Positions 23,063 through 35,700 of a DNA stretch of 64,000 nt are shown here, in pieces. The DNA is taken from the NCBI GenBank assembly GCA_932294295.1, contig OW028584.1:20243638-20307637 (forward strand), written 5' to 3'. The position numbers and the translations under genes were made by a program. The notes beneath the pieces were generated by a model. That model made no database searches, was not told the origin of the DNA, and saw only the letters and a program-made list of their open reading frames with translations. Within the stretch, counting starts at the first letter, position 1. Each line of letters begins with the position of its first letter. Source of the DNA: Alitta virens (lineage: Eukaryota; Annelida; Polychaeta; Phyllodocida; Nereididae).

Positions 23063-26000
23063 ATGATTCTGTTTCCCAATCGATGTTCTTCATGGGCTAT
23101 AATCTCAACAGGAAGTCATTCGCATTAGACCTTTAAATGGTTCAGTGCAAAACTTAAAATGTTCCATCTAGACTTAGCTAGACTACCACTATTTAAACAC
23201 TACCTGCCCTTTACAGAAAATATAACTAGAGGACTCCATAATGATCTACATATCAAAATCTTGTGAAATATTAGGTCACATTATGACTGTTATTAATCTC
23301 ATGCCATGTATATAGGACTGTAGTCCAAGGTTTTAGTGAGCATCTTAAGCATCAGGCTAATGTTCGCCTAGCTCTGGTTAACTAAAATAAAAAATTCGTT
23401 ATGTGTTATGCTGCGGTGTCCTGTACTCAGTGTCTATGCTAGGGCAAGTAAAAGATCACACAGTGTGGTCCTTTCTTTGGCAGATGATCAGCTTGGCAGA
23501 CTAAGCTTCAGTCAGGTGTATCTAGATTCCACACAATTGAAATAAAGCCTATTAAGTTATTAAAATCAATGGCAGGCACAAAGCCAGCAATTAACTTCAG
23601 CAGCGCCATAAGTCAGATGAAGGTCATGAGTTCTAGGAATTCCTGAGAAATTATTGTTGTGTCTACCGTGTTATGATATAATGACTTTGTACTTAATTAG
23701 CACTGAAAAAATTGACAAGCACATTTGCTGGAAGAGCAGAGAGAAGAGACTTTGTGTCATAAATAGGTGGTGCCTTGCACTCGTTGTCTATGATGAGGCA
23801 AGCAAAAGACCCAACCAATGGGATAAATATGTAATGTGATGTGGAGACCAAGTCTATCATCGCATCATTACGTCTACCAGAGACCAGTAGCACTGACAAG
23901 ACAATTTAGAAGAGTACATTGACTTCAATATTATAATTCATTATTATAATTTACATTGTACAACCAACTAATTAGCTAAAAACCATGCATTTTACTGCGC
24001 AGGTGCAATACCATGCAACAAAAATCTAAAAACTTTTCTGCAGCATGCATTATTAAACAGCAATAAATATTCAGACCATTAGCTTTCCAAGGTAATACTC
24101 AAGGTCAAATAAATACAAGTTTCTACCCAAACGTCTAGGTATGGATTTCATTGGTTAAACTAATGATTACACAAAATGTGTGCAATGCAAGAGTATGATG
24201 ATGAATTAACAGCAGTAAGAAATGACTAGAGTAGTTGAAGCTTTTTCTTTAATTAAATAGCCAACCAGTCAGGAAGGCAATTACTGTTAAAACAGCTGAG
24301 TTCTAATTAGACTTGAAATGAGATACTGCCACACTGATGCAGAGTTAAGCAATGTGCTACTTTCCCCCCGACAAAACAACAATATATATGCAAAGCATAG
24401 TGGAACCCCACAATTAAGATAACCCTTTAAGGGGGTCAATATTAAGGTGACCTCAATTCTGTAACATTATCAGCTAATAATATCAGATCTGGGACTTAAA
24501 GAAAAGGTTCTTAAAATCGAGGTGGTCTATTGAATGGTCTGAATTGTAGGGTTATACTGTAATAAAATTTTAACAAAGCATTATTTCAGTATTGTACCAT
24601 ATATGACTGAGAATTGCCTTACCTTATATGGTGAAATGATCACAGACATGTGATGGTTTCTTGTATTATCGTCCACATGATGTGTTGTGATATCTTGCCC
24701 TTTAAATGATACACTTAAATCCTTACATATTAAGTAATGTAGCTATTCCATGTCATAATATTATACATTACTGCTAACTGCATTCAGCAGTGCTAGTTAT
24801 CACTCTAACCAGTTATATTTTACACTGCAAATGGTTCTGCAGCACTGCCTGCAGTACAACATTGGCAGCATGCATTGAGCAGCAGTATTGCTAGTAGCAT
24901 TAGCAGCAGCAGCAGGCCTTGATAAAACGTCAATACTGCCGCATCTCAGCCTTCACATGCAGACGGGTCTGTACTCAACCTCCTTCAGACTTCCTGATGA
25001 TGTTTTTTCATTGGCGACAGTCTATCCTTGTTCAATAATTGCATTTTAATAACTTGCAGTAAAAATGAGCAATATGTAGAACTACTCAATCTGCATCAGT
25101 TATGCTACACTTTTTTTTTCACACCAAAACACAGGTGAAAATGTTGTTTTTACAATAACATGTGTGCTTCACAGACTTGACGTAATTTTTCTCTCTCGTG
25201 AATCATCCGCAATCAAGCAAGACACAAGAATCATGATAATGTAAACAATACAACCCGATTAAAAAAAATCGTTTTTCCACACTTTCCATACCCATATTAA
25301 TGTATAATTCTTTCTGACATGCCACTTCATTTCATATAGAATAACTTCATACTTACATAACCAGTGATTACCCTACTATGAAATTGAGAAATTAGGCAAT
25401 TGCTCTTCTTAAGATCAAAAATAACCAACCAAACTATTTCATTAATAATAGTCTCCGAATAAAAATAATATCAGAATGACTGCCTAAACATACGCCAATA
25501 GTAATAGCAGTAAAATATGTAGAGGCATTTTTTTACCAACGCAGGTAGCAATTCAATCAGATCCAACCATTTCTTTTCTCAGCCACATACCCATCTTTTG
25601 AAGAGAAATTATTAATACAGGAATATCATAAAAAAAGACGTAATTTTTCCCACCTTTCAAAAGATGATCATTTGTCTTCTTGTCATAATGGATGTGTGTT
25701 ATTGATGGAAAATACAGGAAACTGCGGTGAACTTTTATAACATTAATATATTTGCAGCAACACACGTATATATATTTACAACTAATACAAGGGAAAAAAT
25801 ACTAAGAAAACATATTGTAAAAAATTAAATTCATAATAATCAAAAAACAAACATCTGACAGGTTTACTTGTAAACTATTGATATTCTATCAAGGGTCCAC
25901 CAAATTACATATTTAGGAGAAGTGTAATTTCAGTTAGAAAGTTGGGTTATGACTTACTGCTAGAAAATGTCATGTTTTGTATGGGATAAAAAGAAGCCGA

Positions 26001-26100
26001 CACAGCCTATAAACCATTTTTAATATTAGAATAGTTTCCATTTTAGAGACAATTCATCAATTAAATAAATCCCTGTTATATCATATTGTATGGCTCATGT
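23063..26100. other. Spacer between barrel-protein and lectin genes
   Basis: No supportable exon. Two fragments near 23400-23500 and 23758-23835 share 'gtctatgatgaggcaagcaaaagac'-type sequence (shortened here to its start, gtctatgatgaggcaag) with the body of the SINE at 44090-44395. The rest is AT-rich single-copy-looking DNA. Confidence 0.45.
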
Positions 26101-26107
26101 GTTGCCT

Positions 26108-26399
26108 TTAATTTATTGGCTCAGCCTGACACACGTATGAGTATGAATCTGTGCATCTGATATCAAACCACTGCCAATTTGAAATTTCGTTCAGTCGAGC
26201 ACAATCGGATGGTGCGGGAAGATTGTCCGGCTGACCACTGTTCCAGTTTACGAAAGAGACTGGTTCCAGGTTTAGGTCATACCAAAACCATTCCGCTGAA
26301 TTTGCATTGCGAATGAGAGCCATCCATACATCCTCTTTGATGCCTTCTAAAATAAAGTGAAAAAAAGATACATTTCAAAATAAATTTTGGCAAGGTACT

Positions 26400-26451
<52 letters not shown>

Positions 26452-26452
26452 C

Positions 26453-26503
<51 letters not shown>

Positions 26504-29500
26504 TGTAGTAGTAGTAGTAGTTGTAATAGTAGTAGTAGTAGTTGTAGTAGTAGTAGTCATAGTAGTAGTAGTAGTAGTGGCAGTAGTGGCAGTAGTCAGT
26601 AGTAGTAGTAGTAGAAAGAGTAGTGGTGGTGGTGGTGGTGGTGGTGGTGGATAAGGGCTTTACATCGTGTATTTCAGCACCTGATGGGGCTAATTAGGAC
26701 AGGTAGGGACCATGGCAATGAGAGGAAGGATGAAACAGCCATCCAACATAGGCTCCACCGGGAATTGAACCCGGGACCCAGTGAGCAGTAAGAGTAGTAG
26801 CAGTAGTGGTAGTAGTAGTGGTATTAGTGGTAGTAGTAGTAGTAGTAGTGGCAGTAGTCAGTAGTAGTAGTAGTAGTGGTCTCATGGTGAAAATACTAAG
26901 CAGCCCCTCTAAAGATTCCAGGTCTATACTCTTCACCTTTTATAATAGGCTCAATCTAAATGCCTAGAAGTCGTTTGAACGAAACGTTATTTTGGCAGTG
27001 TCTTTATCAAGTGTAAATACCTATATATTACAATATATTACTAAATATTTTGAGTCAAAACAACCCAAAGGATAATTACCTTGGACAAGAGCTGTTCCAA
27101 TGGATGCCTGTCTTGCTGATGTAGATACATTAACAAGTCTTGCTCCCATTGCTTGGCAATCGGTGTCAGCAGCATATTTGTCGACTTTAACAGTTCCAGA
27201 ATAATACAGACATTCATTGAGGTTTGTGTAATATTTCATATTCGGTGGACAACGGGCTGAAAATTTAGTTAAAAGAAACAAATATTACCTTGCTGACTAG
27301 AGGTGTTACAGCCACTGTTACAGTTGTTTTCACAAACTTGGAAACAAACCTCAAGAGGACATCATGTGAATCAAGGATGGCTAAAGCAGTCCCACAACCA
27401 ATAGGAATGGGGATTCACATGAGGTCCTCTGTAGTTTAGTTTCAAAGACTACGAGCTCTGTTGTAAACAAAACATGACACATTATTAATAAGGCCACATA
27501 TTAACATTCATGACTAATATTCCCAGAAAGCATTCCAAATCAGGCCAGCGTCGTTTCGATGTTTGTTTGTTTGTGATTAGGGCTTTATGTCCTGTATTTC
27601 TGCACCTGTTGGGCTAATTAGGACAGGCAGGGACCATGGCAATGAGACGAAGGAGGAAACAGCCATCCAACATAGGCTCTACCAGGAATCGAACCCGGAA
27701 CCCAGCGGTTGGAAGCCCAGAGCGCTACCTCTGAGCTAGGCCCCCGCCCTGTTTTGACGTCGCTGACATCGAGTCGATACGATTTGGAATGCTATCCGGG
27801 TTACACTGTATACTGAAACCTCACACTTATCACCACCTCTGTATGTATTTTTACCGCTCACCAGTTCAATTCAACATTATGTACGCCACGTACTGCAGTT
27901 GAATTTTTTTTTTTAATCCGCAACCGCCCCGCATCAAGAGAATCCTGTCTGCACAGCCCCGCAGAGCCTGCAAGTCTACCCCGCCCCGCAGTCCTACTTA
28001 TGTAGGCCTACATGAACCCATGTTTATGTCACTCTCAGAAAAGGATCAATTTAAGCTTTACTTATGTTATTTTATCTTAATGTTATGTTTTTATATCAGA
28101 CTACATATATGTTTATTTATCTCTCCAGTTAGAGGCCAAATAAAATCTGATCAAAATTACTGTTTTAAACACAATCAATGTTTTTGAAACAAAAGTGTCA
28201 TGGTAACTGCTGGACAAATTGGTTGAGACAGTCTGGCACCCTTTGATCAACACAGAGATGCAATGATGCGATCAGTTGTGCTAATACACCAATTATTATG
28301 ATTCACTGATAGATAGGAGATGCAGTAAAAAATGTATGTCTTTACTTGTAATAACATTCTTTAATTCTTGTTGAATATTCAAAAAATATGTTCTAATCTA
28401 GCATACATATATTATAACCAAGGGCATATACATGGCCAAATGTGCCACGTGCATTTTCCATGAGAAGGATAAACGCATGGAAAATGCATGGTTTTTAGCT
28501 AATTACAATGAGGCAAAAACCATGCGTTTTCGCCTCTTTCCATGTGCACGTGGCACATTTGGCCATGTACCAATGGTATCAGCTGCATTAATTTGTATTC
28601 ACATGTATTATTTAATTTAATTAAGATCAGGGCTAAGTATGAAAGTCGTACGAATATATGGTTGTGATATGAAATGTGTTGAATGTTTGACTGTGAAGGC
28701 GAATGTATGTACGTTTTGTTTGTTATGTCGAGGGTGGGTGGGTGATTTGGGCTTTACGTCCTGTATTTCTGCACCTGATGGGCTAATTAGGACAGGCAGG
28801 GACCATGGCAATGAGACGAAGGATGAAACAGCCATCCAACTTAGGTTCGACCGGGAATCGAACCCGGGACCCAGCGGTTGGAAGCCCAGAGCGCTACCTC
28901 TGAGCTAGGCCCCCACCTGGCAATGAGATGAAGGATGAAACAGCCATCCAACATAGGTTCGACCGGGAATCGAACCCGGGACCCAGCGGTTGGAAGCCCA
29001 GAGCGCTACCACTGAGCTAGGCCCCTGCCCTGTTTGTTATGTCGAATGAATGAATCCATCATTTTAATTGAATTGAATGAAAGTTCGCAGCAGTCTAACA
29101 GGAAAGAGAAAGGTATGAGATTATACAGAGATACACAGATACTCTCATTCAAAATTTACAAAAAATTATGAAGCTCAATTAATGGACATGCAACATAAAT
29201 GCAAGGTTACCCGCACCTGCCCTGCCCGCAATGTCCACCTGTGTGTTTGACCCGCACCCACCCCACACTTCAGAAACTCTACCCGCACCCGCACTGCCTC
29301 ACAAGTCCAAAAGTAAAATTGACCCGCCAATGGGGCTGGCCAGGCTTTAACCTGTGGATTAAAACCAGCTCCGCGCTTATGTCTAATGGACACCACACAA
29401 GTACACATGGTTGCGATGGAGAGGTTATGCACATGACAGATTAATGTAAAAAACCATCCAAAATGACATCAACTGAAATTAGCAGAACTCACGTAGTTGG

Positions 29501-31062
29501 CAATGAGTTCCTGTGAACTGGGTATCACAGATGCACTTCTCACAGTTTTGGTCTATGAATCCATTAATGCATCTGTTTAGGCTCTGGAAATCACAATTGG
29601 GGCAAATAATTACAAACATAATATAATAGTGCTTGGTAGAATTAGAATAATTCAATAATAAGCACTATCTGTTCTCTCCTACTGGTCATAATTTGAACTT
29701 ACAATTCCTTTCTGTCTATAAATCGCAGAAATTGGCCCATTCGCAGCACATGTTTCACACGTCGCATTGTATGAGAAAGAAGTACAGATAGAATTCCTTG
29801 CGCATTTCATGGCGCATTGGAGCACTTGCCGAGATGATCCGGTTGCCCGAGCATGGGACCTGATGTAATGGACAGTGACTATGTCTGAAAGATAAAATAA
29901 ACTGCTCACTCAATATTTACCACAACTAGCATTACATTTCATATAAGTTGTTTTGAACAGTAACTGATGACGTGTCGTGGCTAAGTGGTTAGGTTGCTCG
30001 CCTCCAAACCGCAAGGACGCAGGTTCAAGTGCGATTGATTTATTTTTATTCACTGTAGGTGATTCTGTGTAATGGTCTGTATACTTCTTAGGGAATTGAG
30101 AAAGGCACACGATTGAACAGGCCTGCCAAGGGTGTAACTGTTCAATCGGAAAAATATGTGATACCTAAATGAAGACTAACACCATTCCAGGCAGAGATGG
30201 CAATTGTGAGTGCTTGACCCACGTAGCGCCGTAATTGGCTGCAATGCTGGGTGTAGGCTTCCCAGGAATTGAGAAAGGCTCAAGCTTGAACAGGCCTGCC
30301 AAGGGTGTAATTGTTTTAGTCGGCTGAGCTCCTCCACGAGGATGCTGACTAACACTGAAGATTTACATAAGGAAACAGCAGTCTTGAAAATCACAGATAT
30401 AATTAAATTATGCATACAAAAAAATGTGCACAGATTGAAAAACAATGAAATATTTTTAGAACTTCTTTAATGTATAGATATGAAATACACCAAATGAAGA
30501 AATTCTTGTAAATTACATGTGTCTAAATATGACACAAAAAGATATATGTCGGAAATGCTCTACATTATTTAGGTGCTTAAATGTTTAATGAACTGTCAAC
30601 AAAACTCACTAATTTGAAAAATTTTAAACAATTCAATATACAATATTAATTCATTCGATTGCATGCATTGAGTATGATTGACATTATTGTTTAATCTTGT
30701 AAATATATATAACTTTATACATGTTCAGCACCGATAGGCTTTGGCCTTTTTGACATCCTACTTTTTTTGTGAAATAACAATTTTAATTGAATTGATAACA
30801 GACATTTACGTTCATTTATACATTTACATTTACACATAACTATGTCTAACTTCATTAAGATTTTATCATGAAGTTTTGTTTCAGATACTGGTATTGGCGT
30901 GAAGTGAACCATTATATATGTATCTTTTGTATGGTTCAAATAAATCATAAAAACCACTCGCTGAAATGGTGGAATAGCCGTAGAAAGTCTGCACTTACTT
31001 GATATCACAATTCCAAAACTCATAAAAAGGATGATGAACCAAGAAATCCTCATATTTTCCAT
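26108..31062 (-). CDS. Secreted apple/PAN-EGF-C-type lectin protein
   Basis: Exons 31062-30999, 29884-29703, 29583-29493, 27256-27080, 26346-26108; phases match throughout and give 250 residues. Exon 1 is a signal peptide (M-E-N-M-R-I-S-W-F-I-I-L-F). Exon 2 is an apple/PAN-like module with six cysteines. Exon 3 is an EGF-like module (C-x5-6-C-E-K-C-x-C...G-T-H-C). Exons 4-5 form a C-type lectin domain: C-P-P-N start, central W-N-S-G-Q-P-D-N with the QPD triplet that favours galactose in known lectins, and W-F-D-I-R-C...Y-V-C at the end. The usual WND calcium motif is W-F-D here, so calcium binding may be altered. No membrane segment after the lectin domain; it ends six residues past the last Cys. 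Likely an extracellular recognition protein; ligand unknown. Confidence 0.85.
26397..26885. repeat. (TAG)n microsatellite with an embedded SINE
   Basis: Trinucleotide run from 26397 to about 26600, GTG repeats to ~26650, then a 5'-truncated SINE (26641-26783) and again TAG repeats to ~26880. It lies in the last intron of the lectin gene, ~50 bp from the 3' splice site of the final exon. The long Ser, Val and Thr open frames here are repeat artefacts. Confidence 0.95.
26641..26783 (-). repeat. SINE family 1, truncated, inside microsatellite
   Basis: Retains tail, body and B box but stops at 'ggacccagtg', losing the 5' half of the tRNA-like head. TAG-type repeats on both sides hide any duplication. 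Confidence 0.85.
27305..27468. repeat. MITE family M3, copy 2
   Basis: Starts 'gttacagccactgttacag', contains 'cttggaaacaaacctcaag' and a mirrored 'gaggtcctctgtagtttag' arm. Lies in the lectin gene between exons 3 and 4. Confidence 0.7.
27561..27750 (-). repeat. SINE family 1 inside a palindromic repeat
   Basis: Full-length SINE with (GTTT)n-type tail. Its flanks are inverted copies of each other: 'agcattccaaatc' at 27532 and its complement 'gatttggaatgct' near 27789, suggesting insertion into a small inverted-repeat element. Confidence 0.8.
28431..28567. mobile_element. MITE family M1, copy 3
   Basis: 137 bp, same CATGGCCAAATGTGCCACGT ends, TA on both sides (28429-28430, 28568-28569). Inside the lectin gene intron. 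Confidence 0.88.
28732..29030 (-). repeat. Dimeric SINE, copy 2
   Basis: 15-bp duplication TGTTTGTTATGTCGA at 28717-28731 and 29031-29045 encloses a 299-bp unit with two tRNA-like heads. The internal junction is identical to that at 22930-22940, so the dimer is a retrotransposing subfamily. Confidence 0.93.
29960..30360 (+). repeat. Second tRNA-derived SINE family, two adjacent copies
   Basis: First unit has a tRNA-like head (A box 'tggctaagtggt' near 29980, B box 'ggttcaagtgc' near 30023) and a body with 'gaacaggcctgccaagggtg' near 30115. A second, headless unit follows with the same block near 30290. A third copy is at 46258-46545. All lie in the lectin gene's first intron except the last. 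Confidence 0.7.
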
Positions 31063-31820
31063 TCATAGAATTGACATTGAAATAGTAGACTGAAATTGAT
31101 CTGTCACGTTCTGGCTGTTAGTGAAATGAACATTATATATGCAGATTGATGTGAGCGTTGAACTTCATAAATCACTTGATTTGGTCAAAGTAATCTGACA
31201 AATTTCCTACAAGTAATTGATGAAAGCTACGTGCTTATCGCAGTAGAAGTAAAAGGAAGCTCATCATTTCACACTGTTTTGATCAGAGACACTTAAGTGA
31301 AGAAAAATACTAATCAATTACTTTGAAATTGTTATAAAAAGACAAACAGAATTTTTAATATACTTTATTGATTTCTCACCCATCCCATCTAAGTTGCACT
31401 ATCACGTTCACAGTATAATAGTTGTTCAATTATCAATTGCCATGAAAAAAAAAAAAAAAAGCCCAGCATTACAGGTAGATACAACAAACTCATAGATTTT
31501 GAAGAGTACCTTTCCCTATGATTTCACAGACTTTCCTCATTGTGTTTTTCAAAGAGGTTATCAGGATGTGTATAATATTTATAATAGTGCCATTAGTCAA
31601 AAAGACTAATTCCTTAGTCAAAAATAATAGTGACTGATGTTGATTAACTGGTTAGTGCTTAATTTGTTCATTAAAACTACTATGGACTGACAGCCAAATC
31701 AAAAAGATCAAAATTTGGTCAAAAGGATTTCCAGTGAGTCATGTAGGCTTTTTTCGAAATCCCAGAATCAATCGATGTCATTTTGGGATGCATGCAGAGC
31801 TCTCTAGTTGTCTGAGGACA

Positions 31821-32029
31821 TTAAAGCCAAATTCATCAGGTTGGAAACTTGGAAACAGGTCTCATGGACTTGCAAGCTAAATTCCAGATGACGTCATGTG
31901 AATGTAGGACTCTCATTGGCTCAGAGATTGTTTTAACCAATGAAAGTCCTGCATTCACATTATGTCCTGTGGAGTTTAGCTTCCAAGTGCCAGAGATTAA
32001 TTTCCAACTCTATATAAATTTTGCTGTAA
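31821..32029. repeat. MITE family M3, copy 3
   Basis: Starts 'ttaaagccaaattcatcag', ends near 'attttgctgtaa'; arms share 'tggacttgcaagctaaat' and 'gagtttagcttccaagt'. Between the lectin gene and the first pore-former-like gene. Confidence 0.75.
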
Positions 32030-32098
32030 TAGTAAAGTTATTAACATGCATCGTCCGACCCCAAAGTGTACACTTACTTAAGGAAGATGTTATAAATG

Positions 32099-32285
32099 GT
32101 GGTGGTGGATTAGGGCTTTATGTCCTGTATTTCTGCACCTGATGGGCTAATTAGGACAATTGGGGACCATGGCAATGAGACGAAGGATGAAACAGCCATC
32201 CAACATAGGCTCGACCGGGAATTGAACCCGGGACCCAGTGGTTGGAAGCCCAGCGCGCCACCACTGAGCTAAGCCCCCAACCCTT
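32099..32285 (-). repeat. SINE family 1, full length
   Basis: 10-bp duplication GTTATAAATG at 32089-32098 and 32286-32295. Confidence 0.9.
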
Positions 32286-32709
32286 GTTATAAATGAAATT
32301 GCAAATACATTTTTTATATCATCCAAGTGAAACAAAATGTTGCTCATACCTTCGATAGAAGGAAAAGAATATGGTTATACTTTTTATTGGAATGCGAAGA
32401 ATAGCGACCAACTTAAGAGAAAATAGGTTGAAATGGAAGTGAACTGTATTCTGGTGACATAAGTAAACTTTTGGGCATGACTGTATATAACTCTTTAAAA
32501 ATTATTTTCATAATTTCACATTCAATGCAGTCACTTCCATCATACATTAATATTTGTGATTATATCAGTGACATGAACTTCGCACCTTTACACCTTTACA
32601 CCAGATGTTACTTTAACTTTATCTTATCATGGTGTCATGGTGTATATACGCACATTCATCAGCCTCTTAATCGCATTCAGTTTCAATTTTTCATATAAGC
32701 CGAAACAAT

Positions 32710-35700
32710 ATGCTGAAGCTGCTAGTCAGCATTCTGGTCATTGGCTGTACAGGATTCTCGTCCTGCACTAGTGAAACAAAATCCAGTCGATATGTAAGTC
32801 CCAAGGGTTTCATCAGGCACTCATTCACAGGCAGAAATCTCAGGGCTTCTACTTCTGAGTGTCCCAAAGGTGGGGATACGCTAAGATTCGGCTCAACAGC
32901 CAATGAGGAATATATGAAGTTCAGATTTGTCCAGGATGAGGGTCATTTTGGGTAAGTCAACAATGAACTGTTTTGGCTATAAGTCCTTATTCTATAATGC
33001 ATACACAGCTGAATTTCTTCTGAATTTTCGATAAACACTTTGCATTTACTACAGATACATTGAACACCACTGTGGCAATGTCTGGATCCAACCCAAATAT
33101 GGAGAACGTGGTTTTGCCATTGGGGATAACACTGATTTGGTCATGACAGGTGATCGCCACCAAAGCGCAACATTCTACTTTGATGAAGAGAATAACAGAA
33201 TCTATCACAGAGGTGGCAAGTCCTTTTATCCTAATGGTGGATCAGTAATGCCTAATGAAGGGGATGTTGTGAAGGTCATTGGTTCATACTCCGAAGCATC
33301 AGGGTAATTTTTCTGAGTATATTACATTGTGTTGGAAGTTTGTAACTTGTTTATTTGCATCACCTATGTTGGAACAAGCTTACATGTGATTAGAGTAAAA
33401 CAATATCCAAGAGAAGGGCACTCATATAAAAACTATTATACAAGTAAAGTTTTTTCAAAAATTAAATAATTAATCAAAGATTTAAAAATGTGAAGTAGTG
33501 TTAATTGTGACAGATTTGTCATATAGGTGTGTGTGAGTGTGTGTGTGATTTGTGTTTTACGCCTCATCAGCACCTATTGGGCTATGTAGAGGCTCGAATG
33601 GTTAAGGATAATAATATTATAATTGATAATGTAGATTGGTTTGACATAAAAATTGTAAAATGATAATAGGATGATATGATGTAAAAAGGTGTTTCAGAGA
33701 ATTTCACTGATACAATGACCTTCGTCTTTGATGTAAATTGTTTCATTATAATAAAATATCTTTCATGTTCATATAGGTAATTACCCTATGTTTCATGTTC
33801 ATATAGGTAATTACCTTACTTGTGCCCAATACAGTTATTTTCTGATCATCCTGTCCTTTTAGCATTGCTAACGTGAAAGGCCCCTTGTTGGTTAACACGT
33901 TGTTATACTCCACTTAAGACTGTTTTCCTATTGGTCTGAGAGGGATATAATCAACAAAAATGTTAGTTTTCTTGCGTAATATCGGCATTAAAACAAAACA
34001 AACAATCAAACAAATTACTAAATATGCCTGATGCAGTACAAGTTAGTATCCCTCGTAACCTTTGGCGTCAGGATATAGCCTTGATGTAGATACGTTTTTT
34101 CTTGCATTTTTTTTATTCCAAGGTCAGCAGTGAGCTAATTTTGTTGTGAACCCACACCACCAGGTCATTAATGTCTGACTATGGTATGGATATAGAAGTA
34201 TAGATTGTAGAAAGAGAACATCAGAAGTCTGTACCTATGAATGAGGGAATTCTCTCCATAGTTTGGCAAGCTTTGGAGCAACGGAAAACATGGCAAAAAG
34301 TACAGGACGAGTAACGATAGCACAAGATACTGCTCCTTATTAAACATGAATAATAATAATAATAATATAATAATGTATATTTATGTAGCACCTCATCGAT
34401 ATATCTAAAATCGCTCTAGGTGCTTTACAGATGTTGAAATAATAGTTAAGTATAAATTGATCATAATAAAATTTTAGAATTGGTTAAAGAGTCTAAAATA
34501 ATGGGTATTCAGTGCTCTCTTAAAATTGTTAATGTCTTTGGCACATTTGATAGTCTCTGGCAAGGCATTCCATAATTTTGGGGCACAGGTTTTAAAGGTA
34601 CAATCTCTGTATTTGCGCTTTGTGTGATATTCCGTAAGTAAGACTTGTGACGAGGAGCGCAGAGACAGACTAGGACGATATTGAATTAATACATTTTGCA
34701 GTTATTTTAAAGCAGTTCCCTCGAGAGCTCCTATTTAAGGCCCAATCCTTCTGATATCTGCGGCTAGTAGTAAAGCAATCCAATTTTTTTAATTTTGGCT
34801 ATCATTTCAAAGCTAACGCATGATTGTGAAACATTGAACCTTTCCTCAACAATAAATGGCTTAACTGGGAGCTTTTACCTCAACCAGGAGACCTTCTTCT
34901 ATCTTCAACCATCTGATAGGTATTGGAAATGGATGATACTGTTGCCTATAAACATATATGCCATATAGTTTACCTAAACGCTTCATGCTTGGTCTATCTG
35001 TTTATATCAGATAATGTTCAAGTTATTACCTGTAAGAGAGTTTCAATTCTGTACACATTTTTTCTTCTTCTTTCTATTCGCTAATTCATTTTTATTGCAC
35101 TAAACTCAGGGTGCTGCATAACAGATTTGTATTTAAACTTACTAATAAACCATTGTTGGCTGCGTGTTCACACTGGTCAGTCAAATAAACAAAAAATATG
35201 GAATTGAATGGAATTGATCATATATCTATTGCACTGTTGATCATTGCCATTGAGATCACCTTTGCTATTTACTGGCCTTCATGATGAGGTGGTCCAAGTA
35301 GTAAGTTGGACTTTGAATGGAGGTTCCGCTTTCTGTAAGAATAAATGTACACACACACACACACACATACAGTTCTTTTTTCGCAATATTCAATTTCAGA
35401 TTTGAATTCGTGCCAGAGGATGGGTCAGGATCTGTGTATCCACCTCCAGAATTGAGCGGACGTTGGGAGATTTTGTTTGGTGTGATCAACCCCATTGCAC
35501 AACACACTTACAAAATATCGTTCAAAGTTGGAAAATCTGTCATGAAACAAGCTACAAGGACTGTATCATGGAAGGTTTGTGGCTCACTTGTTTGTGAATG
35601 AAAGAATGTCAGTGGCATGCGTGGTCCTAGAATTTTGCATGCATACATCATGGCTAAGGGCCATTGTCATATTATCTCGATCAAAGTAATTCTACATTAC

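Noticed and set aside
26375..26654. Long poly-Ser, poly-Val and poly-Thr frames
   Set aside because: All six frames of a TAG/GTG microsatellite stay open; not genes.
30176..30445. Minus frame similar to one at 46388-46681
   Set aside because: Both are translations of the second SINE family body, not a protein family.
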